From Entophlyctis helioformis (lineage: Eukaryota > Chytridiomycota > Chytridiomycetes > Chytridiales > Chytriomycetaceae): a stretch of 64,000 nucleotides of DNA. Position numbers and translations under genes: made by a program. Numbering within the stretch: position 1 is the stretch's first letter; the number at the start of each line of letters is the position of its first letter. Shown piece by piece: positions 55,101 to 64,000 of this stretch. Under the pieces are notes generated by a model. That model saw nothing but the letters and a program-made list of their open reading frames with translations. It searched no databases and was not told where the DNA came from. Location of the stretch: the NCBI GenBank assembly GCA_025526915.1, contig JAHLKH010000034.1:62001-126000 (forward strand), written 5' to 3'.

Positions 55101-58100
55101 GAGCCAGCATGATGGGCAGCAGGATCGCCCGGAAGAACGGCCGCAGGCGGGGCAGGTACATGAACAGCAGATCGATCCAGTGCTGCAGCATGGCTCGGTT
55201 GGATTTGAGCGATATTGCCTTGAGGATGGTGTGGATGAGAAGCGGCTGCTCTGTTGGTGTCAAACCCGCAAGTCAGTGGCCAGAGTCATGGGTGCAATCG
55301 CGTCCCAAAATGGTCGCGACGTACTGTGGAGAGGAGGCCCGCCCTCGGGGACTTCCGACACTTGGTGGACATCGCCGAATCGGCGCAGCTGGTGGACGTG
55401 GCTGGCGACGAGGTTGAGCAGCGGCAGCAGATGTTGTTGCAGCTCCAGCCGATGATCAAGCACGCAGTGGTGCAGCTTGTGGATGATGACGTCGTGAATG
55501 AGCAGCGAGATGGGCTCTGGGATGGCGCTAGACCGTGCGATTGTGCTCTGGAGAAAGCGGCATGCGCTTTGCTGGATGGCAAGCTGGACTTGCAGCTCGA
55601 CCGGATCGGGGTGTTGTACGTCAATGTACTCGGCCGACACGAACCGGAGCGAAATGATGATCAGAGCCTCAGCAAACGACGTGTTTGAGGACACTGGCAC
55701 GTCGTGTTCCTCTTGGGCCCATTTGCATGCCTGCTGGATCCACGGCTGCTGGGCAAAGCTCGACCACATGGACCGCAGAAACAGCTGGTTGCCAAAGTCG
55801 AGCAGCTGGTTGAGGATGCCCAGAGCGTGCTCGACTTGGGCCTGGTTGAACTTGCCCGTGAAGCGCAGAATCGACACGCGTTCGGCCTCCATGCGCGTCT
55901 TGCTTGTCTCGAACCCAATGTCTGGATGCACAAGAACTGCAAACAGTGGCAACACAATCCTGTAACGCAAACTAGCAGTGAGTCGACTGTCAACGTGCTG
56001 GCCATGCACAAGATCAAGCTGCCAACTGACCGGACATAGGATCGCACATAGGACCGCAGCCAGTTCTGTCCAGCCAGCTGCAGGATCAAGTTCTGGCTCC
56101 GAAGGGCGTCAAACACCACAAAGAGCGGCCGTGCAAACAGGATGCTCGTGTCGACCATCGAGTCCTCTGGATTGCCAAGTGTCAGCCATGTCCACAGAGA
56201 GTCAAACACGCTTGTCAATGAGATCCGTTACCAAAGTGCCGCCAGAAGACGCCAAAGTTGTGGAAAGCCTCGCCACGGTCTTGATCGCTGCCCGACAGCA
56301 TCAGGGACGTGATGCACTCTTCAACGGCACGCACGCCAACGATGCTCATCAGTTGCCGCAGCAGCTGCACACTCTCGCTGTGGAAGAGCAGATTCTCTGG
56401 CGACAGCAGCATCCAAAGCTGGTCGTGGCACCGTCATCATTGTCAGCTTCAAGACCGCATCACGCCAGCAAGAGAGCGGCGCAGACCTTGTGGGTAACGA
56501 GCGTCGCAAACGAACGGTTGCATTGCTGCAGAAGGATGTGAGGGACGCCGGGCGAGGAGAGAACCAAGAACAGAGACGACAGACCCAGCTGCACAATCTC
56601 AAAGTCGCGGACTTTGGTGCAGCACGACACGTAGAGATCGAACCAGTCCTTGCCAAACGCAGCCAGCGACGATCCCGCACGGACATGGCGCGCAACAATA
56701 TGCGATATGCTGCGCCACAGATCCAGACAATACTGCTCATCGAGCGTCAGAGACGTCGAGAGTGCATGATGGCCCGGAAAGAGCGCCACGTGATCAGAGT
56801 GCGGAGCGTGCAAAGAAAGATCCCTATAACTTGTCTTGGTGCTTGGACTCGACTGCGCTTGCGACGAGTTGCTGTGTGGGTCGACTGGATGAGCAGCAGC
56901 CTGCGCGGCTTGCGAGATGCCAAGAGCTACGCTGCAGCTGAACGCGCACATGTCTATCAAGGCATACTCAAGCGACGGCCGACCAACCGCGACCGAGTCC
57001 AGCCACTCTCGTCTGCGAGCCGAGCTGGTATCCGCCAGTCGGTACACGTTGGTGATGTCCTGAATCGTGCTGCAGGCGTGCGATGCAGACGTGTCGAGAT
57101 TTGGTGCCGACTGAGAAGGCGAGAGGATGTTGGCGAGTGAGCCTTGTGGCGACATGACGTTGATGTGTGTTGGGTTGGGCGACACCATGGGCGACGTGAC
57201 GTTGGCAGATGTCGCGCGGGGCTGTCCGCCAAACGCATACAGAGGCGTGAGGGCGGGGAGACTGCCTGAAGCACTGGTGATGTTCTGGTGCTGCTCGTTG
57301 CTGGTGCCACGAAAGTCGCGCAGACACCAAGTGTTGGCGAAAACGCTCGGCAATATCGTGTCGACCACTTTGGAGCAAAGCAGCAGCCTTGATCGCCGCA
57401 GCTCCGATGGATGAACAACTGTGCCCTGCGCAACGTCGCTAAGCTGTGATGCAACTGTCTGGTAAACAAACGGAAGATGGATGCGCTGGGTCTCGTCATC
57501 AGCAAACTTGAAGTGCTCGAGGGTGAAAAGGACGAGATCGACGTCTCCGGCAGCAGCTGCATCTGCATCTTGACTTGGACCGCCGCTGTGGGACCGCACA
57601 AGCAGCAAGTGCAGCTGCTTCCAGATAAAGAAGGCGTCCAGATTGTCAAAGAGCATCGTTGCGACCGGCAGAAGCTCGGACATGAGCTGCGGGGACTGTG
57701 TGCACTTGAGCTTCAGCGACCGCAGGATACCGATAAAGACGGCGTCCACGATAACGGGTCCTAGCTCGGGCTTGTCGAGTAGCGAGATCAAAATCTTGTA
57801 CGGCCGAGCCAAGTCTGATGCCGGCAACGACGGATCGTGTGGCGCATCAAACATGAGCTTGATCGCCAGAGTGACGCTGGCGATGTTGGCGGCTGGCTGA
57901 TCGCCTGCCGAAAGTGCCGTTCCGGAGCCAAGAATCCAAGCGTACAGCCGCCTGTTGAGGGACATGTCGCGACGCAGCAGCACTCCCATGGCACCGCTGA
58001 TGACCATGTTAAGGTCGCGCTCGTTGAATAGTCTGTTCAATGGCATTCGTGGGTGAGTTGCATTGGCATTCAGAGCGAGCACAACGGCCAGCGACATACG

Positions 58101-59424
58101 TGCTGCTGAGCGGAAACTGCGTGACAAGGAGTTCGAGTGCGCCGCGCTGTACGAGAGCAGCCTTGTCGGTGAGAAGCGATGTGATGGCACGCGCAAGCAG
58201 CTCTGGATGGTTTCCGATAAGGGATGCCTTGTCTTCAGGCCCGTTGAGTCGTGGCAGCCTACGCAGCAGATAGTGCACACAGGCTTGGCGCTGGTGGGGC
58301 GATGAGCAAATGGCCAGCCAGAGCGCGTGAAAGAAGAAGGGGTGCTCGACGGCGTGCGATGTGGCATCCAGAATCGAGAGTGCCTGTATGAATGCAAGAG
58401 TGTCAGGTCGCGTCGCTCTATGCATGGCACGGTTGTGGTCTGCACCTTTTCAAAAAAGTCGTTTCCTTCTTCGTCCAGCACTGGCAAGATGGCAAGAACA
58501 AAGCCCTTGATGCTTGGCCGCAGTCGGATGCCCAGGGGCAGATAGTGCTTTTCATACAGTGACAGCAAGCTAGGCTGCATGGTCGTGATCGTCAGATGGC
58601 ATGCTCGATTGGCCGAGAACTGCGAGCAAGGAGGCATGCTTACCTTGACCGACATGGCGGCATGGGCACTGAACGGGAAAAGCCCAAACGACCATAGCGG
58701 CAGATCTTCGGCCAGCTGTGTCTTCTACTCGATCACGCAGTAGTCAGAGGCAGTGGTGAGGCGGCATGGTGCGGCTCAGGTGGACGCGGAAACATACTCC
58801 TGCGGCCTGGAAGATGAGGCTGTATACTTCGAGCGCCTTGGTGTGAACGCCAGCAGGAAGTGCCGGATTGAGGCACTGAGCGAGCCGCTTGGACAGGACG
58901 AGCTTCTTTGGCACAATCGTAAACTGCGGGTGCAGCTGGAAGATCTGTCGTGGCGGAAGGGACGGCGAGTGAGCGTGGGAGTTGTGACCGCATGCAGGTG
59001 CAGCAGATCCGTTCCAGATCCGTGGTTGGAACGGCACCTTTGCAAGCCGGGTCAAGAAGCCAATGACATCGGCCCACTCGCTGACCGAGTCGAACGACTG
59101 CAGCGCTCTGTCTATCGCCGTGCTGAACTTTTTGAACTCTGGATCCTTGCGCAGATCTGGCAGCGGGCACGCAGGTCAGTTTGGTTGTGGCTGCGTGGGA
59201 GTCTTGAGCGCCATGCCGCAGCAGCAGCATCCGCGGCGAGATGGAGCCACAGCAGCCGCAGAGGATGAACGGCGGTCGGAAGAGCGCACGCGCTGCTGCA
59301 CACTCTCCGACGGCGGCCACGCAGCGGTGACCACACGGCGCACATGCAGCGCACGCCAGACGCACGCACGCACGCACGCACCCTCGTAGTCAGCGCCAGC
59401 GACCGACGCCCGGGCTTCCTCCAT
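52116..59424 (-). CDS. DOP1 (Dopey) family membrane-trafficking protein
   Basis: DOP1 proteins act with MON2 and a P4-ATPase flippase in endosome-Golgi traffic. Exon 1 (59,424-59,382) encodes M-E-E-A-R-A-S-V-A-G-A-D-Y-E. After a 225-bp intron with CGCA repeats comes D-L-R-K-D-P-E-F-K-K-F-S and F-D-S-V-S-E-W-A-D-V-I-G-F-L. The Dopey N-domain continues with K-L-V-L-S-K-R-L-A-Q-C-L-N-P-A-L-P and G-V-H-T-K-A-L-E-V-Y. Y-E-K-H-Y-L-P-L-G-I-R-L-R-P and M-S-L-N-R-R-L-Y-A-W-I-L-G-S follow. The C-terminus ends with a leucine-rich L-L-D-R-L-L-E-L-E-F-L and a Gly/Ser tail. About 7.3 kb with several introns, not all resolved, fits a family size of 1,700-2,300 residues. Its ATG is 20 bp from RMD1's. Confidence 0.9.
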
Positions 59425-59444
59425 TGCGTGGAATCACCAACGAG

Positions 59445-61912
59445 ATGTCAAAGACGAATTCGCGGCGTTCGCGGGCAGACGTCGAAGCTCTCGAGCCGCT
59501 GCTGCCGGTCGTGCAGACGCAGAGCTCGCACGGCTACAGCAGCGGCAATGCAGCGGTGTATGGCACGGCAGCACCAGGCACAGCAGCAGGCGCTGGCAGC
59601 ACGAGCGCAACCAGCGCAGGCAGTCTCACAGGCGGCCCAACCTCGGCACCGAGCGTCCAGCAGACCGTGGCCTACACGGGGCCGTCTACCGGCGTTGGCG
59701 GTGTGGGAGCGAATGCGGCGCAGGGACCGGGCCAGCCTATGAATGCGGCCGCCCTGGCTGCGATGGCAGCGGCCGCCGCAGCCGCTGGAGGCAAGCCGGC
59801 CGTGCAGCGCATGCCCAAGCGGTGAGTCTGCAATGGCCTGTGGTGGTCGCAGCAGGATGCAGATCTGCATCGCCAATGCTGCTCCACCCTCGTCAGCTCT
59901 TGCAGCCAGCAACGAACAGCCAACAACGAGCAGCGACTGACGGCCAGACCATGATGCGCTCGCACGGACAGAACCACCAAGACGTCGCAGAAGCTGACGC
60001 TGTTCCCCGAGGACATGCCGGGCGCCGTGCAGGCGAGCGACTTTGACGCGCTCGACGACCGCGACGAGATCCCGCAGCTGCCGCACGTGGCGGCCAAGAC
60101 GCAGAAGGAGCGGCTGCTGACCAAGATGGAGCGCAAGTGGTTACCGCGCGTGACGGCCTTTTGCACAGCCGGGTGGGTTGGGATCGTTGTGGAGGCGGTT
60201 GACTGCTTGATTGTCTTCCACACGGATCTGCAAGGGATTGACATGCTCTGGCCACGCGTCTGGTACTTGCCCTGGCACTCGACCAGGTCGTACAAGATGG
60301 ACGCGCTCATGGAGCACCTCAAGCGCCACTCTGCCACGTACCAGACATCGCCCAAACGCTTCGACGAAGGTGAATGCGCAGTTGATGAGTGGATGGATTG
60401 CATGGATGAGCCTGTCCACTCCAGATGCAGCCACGCCCGAATGCACTGACACGCCGCGCCACCACTGCCAGTCATCTACACGCCGTTCAACTTTGGCGCT
60501 GCTGCCGCTGCCGCTGCCGACGGCGCACCCATCAAGCGGCGGCCGGGCGATCTTATGCACGTTGTCAACGAGCCGCAGCCAGCACCCGTCGATGGCAGCC
60601 GTCTGCTGCAGTCGATCGTGGACGAGGCAGACTCGTTCTTTGACCAGAACATTGACGCTGCCGGCAAGAGCATCCCGGGAAACATTCCCAACGAGAGCTT
60701 AGCCAAGCGCATTGCACCGACGGGCGAGATCTTGTACTTTGACTATGGCGTCGTCGTCATGTGGGGTCTGACGCAGCTGGAAGAACACTGGATTCTGGAC
60801 GATCTGGAAAAGTTTGAAGAGGAGCGACTGGGTGAGATGGCGCACGTCGATTGCTGGTGTTTGTGTGTGTGTGTCGGTGTGCACATTGGCGCATGCGATT
60901 GACGTCCTTGCCTGCACCGTATCCCATCCAGAGCCCGACGACATTGAGACGGAGCAGTTCCACTTTCACTACCACGGTGAGTACAACTGCTGTGCCTCCA
61001 TCGTGCAGATGCTTGTCGTGCTGACCATGATCGGATTGCCTCGCTCCTGCTTCCAGCGTTCTTCCAGCCACGCATCTACAACGACATCATCACGCTCAGA
61101 AATCCTGCCAACTACATGCTCAAGATCACCATCTCGCATGCTGTCGCCCAGTCGGTCAAGCTCACGCTCTTTGAGGGTCTGATCGAAGAGACGATCGAAA
61201 GCACCAAGCATGTGCCGCAGATCATGGCCGAGCAAGGCAAGATCCACATGTCCAGACAGGCCATCAACAAGAAGATCGGGCAGCTATTTATCATGCGTAT
61301 CAACGTCAACCTCGTCTCCAATGTGCTTGGTAGGCCACTGCTTCGTTGCATGTCGTGCGTGGGCTGCTGCTGTTAGCGGCTGACGGCTGTCCTGATCTCG
61401 CCATGCATGACAGACACGCCTGAGATCTTCTGGAGTGAGCCTGCTTTAGAGCCGCTCTACATGGCCATTCGAGGATACCTGGAGATTTCACAACGGTGCG
61501 CAGGATGGACGTGTGGCAATGACTGGCTGGCTGGCTGTGTGTGTGCTGACGGGTTATGCTTGCCAGTGTCGAGCTTCTCAATCAGCGTGTGGCTGTCATT
61601 TCGGACTTGCTGGACATGCTCAAGGAGCACCTCAACAGCTCTCATGGCGAGCAGCTGGAATGGATTGTGATTATCCTGATTGGTGGGTGAAGTTTGCCTG
61701 TCTTCCCTGTCTGTCTGCCTGTCTGTCTGCCTGCCTTCCTGTCTGCTTGCATGGCCTTGCAAACACGCTGACACGTTGACGCCGCACGCCACTCGCCACT
61801 CAAACGCGAACGCGCCACCAATGACTGAATGGCGCCGACAGCATTCGAGATTGTCATTGGCATCGTCACGATCACAGTCGACCTGTCGTCGTACTTCAAG
61901 CAGCAGAAATGA
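59445..61912 (+). CDS. RMD1/RMND1-family (DUF155) membrane protein
   Basis: Nine exons (59,445-59,821, 59,972-60,172, 60,287-60,369, 60,472-60,831, 60,932-60,976, 61,057-61,329, 61,414-61,495, 61,567-61,682, 61,842-61,912) total 1,608 bases, 535 residues, with all phases consistent. A Ser/Gly/Ala-rich N-terminus with a poly-Ala run precedes the DUF155 core. The core shows R-V-T-A-F-C-T-A-G-S-Y, F-D-E-V-I-Y-T-P-F, I-L-Y-F-D-Y-G-V-V-V-M-W-G-L and I-S-H-A-V-A-Q-S-V-K-L. The C-terminal hydrophobic helix W-I-V-I-I-L-I-A-F-E-I-V-I-G matches the tail anchor of this family. Yeast Rmd1/Rmd8 and human RMND1 are relatives, the latter mitochondrial. The N-terminus here favours the cytosolic/endomembrane Rmd1/Sif2 branch. 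Confidence 0.92.
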
Positions 61913-62057
61913 ACATGTAGCACTTTGGCACCTGTCAGCCTGCACTTTTCTTAAAAGCGCCAGCGTCTCCCCCCGTGTCTTGGCTGCCATCCAGCGCACA
62001 CACACGCAGCACACAGCCAGCCACAACAAAACACCTCATCCGCGCAACCTCATCAAC

Positions 62058-62663
62058 ATGTCCACCAAGTCAATGCGCCTCGCCCTCAAGATCAAGCTTC
62101 CTCATGCCCTCTCGTCTGCCATCGGCACAACCACCGCGTCCACCGCGACGACCGTCAGACTGGCCGCGTCCAAGGCTGCTCTGAAAGCCCTTTCGTGCGA
62201 GCCATCCGCCCCCGTCCGTCTGACCTGCCGCCTGCGCATCCGCGACGCCACAACATCGGCCACCGCCTCGGCCTCATCCACCTTCACAACCACTGCTCAT
62301 CTCAAGCCAGCCAGCAAGTCTGCCAAGTCTGCCAAGCCGACACCGACACCGACACCGGCACCGGCCATCGCCCCTTCAGCAAGATCCGTTGTCAAGACTC
62401 AACGGACAGGCACAAACCGACTTGGCAATGTCTGGTCATCGTACCGCACCGGCAACTACCATTACACCAACAGCGATGGATCCGTCTACCATGGCCTCCC
62501 GTGCGACACGGGTCTGTACTGGCCGCCGGTCCGTCACGCCGGTCGGCGGTCGCGTGCACACACGCACGGCATTCCGCCCGTGACATGGCCGTGCTCGGCT
62601 GCTGCTGGCGCTGTCGGCGGCCGTGCACCCCTCGTTCTCGCTCCTCGGTCTCGTCGCGACTGA
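62058..62663 (+). CDS. Unrecognised basic protein
   Basis: One open frame of about 201 residues runs from the ATG at 62,058-62,060 to TGA, with AATAAA at 62,711-62,716 about 50 bases later. The N-terminal half is Ala/Thr/Ser/Lys-rich; a T-P-T-P-T-P-A-P-A repeat follows. The middle S-S-Y-R-T-G-N-Y-H-Y-T-N-S-D-G-S-V-Y looks genuinely coding. The Arg/Ala-rich tail may be read-through of an intron. I know no family. It lies between RMD1 (145 bp upstream) and the convergent farnesyltransferase gene. Confidence 0.4.
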   Translation: MSTKSMRLALKIKLPHALSSAIGTTTASTATTVRLAASKAALKALSCEPSAPVRLTCRLRIRDATTSATASASSTFTTTAHLKPASKSAKSAKPTPTPTPAPAIAPSARSVVKTQRTGTNRLGNVWSSYRTGNYHYTNSDGSVYHGLPCDTGLYWPPVRHAGRRSRAHTHGIPPVTWPCSAAAGAVGGRAPLVLAPRSRRD

Positions 62664-62790
62664 TCGATGCATGGATGCATGGCTGCATGGATGGATGGTT
62701 GGCTGCATGGAATAAAGCACGGCGTAGATATCATATCTGTATGTGATGGCTGGGTTCATTGCGAGAGAGCAAGAGAGCAGAGTGGCAGGA

Positions 62791-64000
62791 TCAGGGTTGG
62801 CTAGCAAAGAACGCTTGTATGGATTGGATGTGCTCGAATGCCAGGTTATGTGCCGGATGCGTTGAGCGCTGTTCATGCGCGTCAGTCACACGCAGGGACG
62901 CGGGCATGGAAGTTGGGACGCCTGCGTGTGTGTGCGTGTGCGTGTGTGTGTGCTTACAAGGATGTTGGAAGCAGGGCCAAGATTGGTGGGCGACAGGGTT
63001 GCGACAACCGTTTCGCCATCGGAAGTGCTGTAGTCGTACTGAGTAAGAGACAGTCCGCTCAGCACGTAGCAGCTGTGGTAAAAGTCTGGTCCCCTGTATC
63101 GCTGGGCAGTGAGCACATCAATGCAGAAGGAGTGCAGAATGACATGGCATTACTTTGCTGGTTTGTCGCGTAGACCGCCGCGCTCGCTCTGGCAACATAC
63201 AAGGATGTACGTCTGTAGTGCGTCTTTACAGGCATACGGTCAGCCATACTGGTAGACCACGACACAAAGAGGCAGAAGGACTTACTGCGATCCATCAGAT
63301 GGACAGGATATCCATGCTTACGCGACAGATGCAGCTCAAGGAGTGCGGCGATCCCGCCCTGCCAGAACGAGTAGCATCCATCGACAAGCTTGTTGGTGCG
63401 GCCCTGGTACCCGCCTTCGAGCTGCATCTGCCGTGCGCACACCCAGCTCTGATCCGTTGTCAGCCGCATGCAGCCGCCTCAGCAGTCCAGTGGCCCACTC
63501 ACCGTCAACGCGTCCAAGTCGAGCATGTCGATCTTGCCAAGGATATGCATGGCGGCAAGTGCACAGAAGCTATAGCCGCCGTGAGCCTCGACTCCTGGCA
63601 CGGGCCCAATGCCACCCTCGTACGTCTGACACCGCGACACGAATTCGGCAGCCCGGTCGGTGAGGTCGGACGTCATCATGCCCAAGAGCTGGGCCGTATT
63701 CAGCGCGCAGTACGTGCCTCTGTCCAGCCGCTGTCAGCATCCTGCAACGCAAAACGCAACAGCCAAGGCAGACATGCCAAGCGTGCCGGGTACCTGACAT
63801 CAATCTCGCCGCCGTCGTGCATGCGGAACGATCCATCGGGCTGCTTCTGCGACAGCAGGAACATGTACAGGGTCGGCCGGTTGATGGACCGATAGGCTTC
63901 CTCTGTGCCGACAATCGCAAGAGCATTGATGGCGGCATAGGTGGTGGCCAGATGCGCGATCTGGCCGGGTCCGCCGCCGTAGCCGCCCGTCGCGCACTCA
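62791..64000 (-). CDS. Protein farnesyltransferase beta subunit (partial, runs off the right edge)
   Basis: This is the catalytic beta subunit that attaches farnesyl to CAAX proteins. From the window edge inward: G-G-Y-G-G-G-P-G-Q-I-A-H-L-A-T-T-Y, K-Q-P-D-G-S-F-R-M-H-D-G-G-E and C-Q-T-Y-E-G-G-I-G. G-G-Y-S-F-C-A-L-A-A, G-G-Y-Q-G-R-T-N-K-L-V-D-G-C-Y-S-F-W-Q and D-F-Y-H-S-C-Y-V-L-S-G-L-S complete the core. The zinc ligands (Asp and Cys of V-D-G-C, His of F-Y-H) are all visible. The last exon, after a GT-repeat-rich intron near 62,890-62,960, reads T-H-P-A-H-N-L-A-F-E-H and stops at 62,791. Several introns divide the gene; the N-terminal ~third lies outside. Farnesyl rather than geranylgeranyl is chosen from overall pattern. 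Confidence 0.88.

Overview
The window comes from the nuclear genome of a zoosporic (chytrid-type) fungus. The sequence is GC-rich. Nearly every recognisable gene is split by short introns, mostly 55-260 bp with GT-AG ends and one clear GC-AG case. Gene content is fungal: the PPR/mL53 and TIM22 mitochondrial genes, MND1, DOP1, RMD1 and long-chain alcohol oxidase. It also includes a NAP1/HEM subunit of the SCAR/WAVE complex and a basal-body-type coiled-coil protein. Those two are typical of fungi that keep crawling, flagellated zoospores and are absent from most terrestrial fungi. I cannot name the species; the order Rhizophydiales is only a guess.

Layout. 1-566 is a copy of the 3' end of a PRL-type phosphatase plus the end of a convergent PPR gene; the parent locus is at 19.4-20.4 kb. 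1.33-4.60 kb is a deleted Ty1/copia retrotransposon on the minus strand with a rearranged LTR. 4.6-7.5 kb holds a coiled-coil flagellar-type gene, a gamma-glutamylcyclotransferase-like gene and an orphan N-terminal piece of saccharopine dehydrogenase. 7.5-15.1 kb has no recognisable gene; its right half is a ~2.9-kb dispersed repeat (second copy at 47.6-50.6 kb) ending in a ~298-bp tandem array. 15.1-19.2 kb has a 5'-truncated long-chain alcohol oxidase followed by a nearly complete one. 19.4-31.1 kb holds the PRL phosphatase, a PPR protein, mL53, a SWIRM protein, an unrecognised gene, an SV2-like MFS transporter and TIM22. 31.3-44.1 kb is gene-dense: NAP1, MND1, a BET1-type SNARE, SDO1 and two tandem HSL-family hydrolases. 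44.2-52.1 kb is gene-poor, with the second repeat copy, a palindromic small repeat and tRNA-Asp. 52.1-64 kb holds DOP1, an RMD1-type DUF155 protein, a small unknown gene and the farnesyltransferase beta subunit, cut by the window edge.

Themes. Three divergent gene pairs have start codons only 16-41 bp apart. Several genes serve mitochondria (PPR, mL53, TIM22) or membrane traffic (BET1, DOP1). Lipid-related enzymes (alcohol oxidases, hydrolases) share CACGTG motifs upstream. At least three and possibly four genes, including the normally essential SDO1, carry a frame break that a single missing base would explain. This suggests a recurrent assembly error rather than gene decay.

The most unusual unexplained structures are the ~2.9-kb repeat with its satellite tail, the palindromic copia terminus and the small hairpin repeat family. 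I did not find a convincing new multi-gene system. Splice sites are given only where phases and the reading frame agree; long genes with many introns (NAP1, MND1, DOP1, farnesyltransferase) are bounded but not fully resolved.
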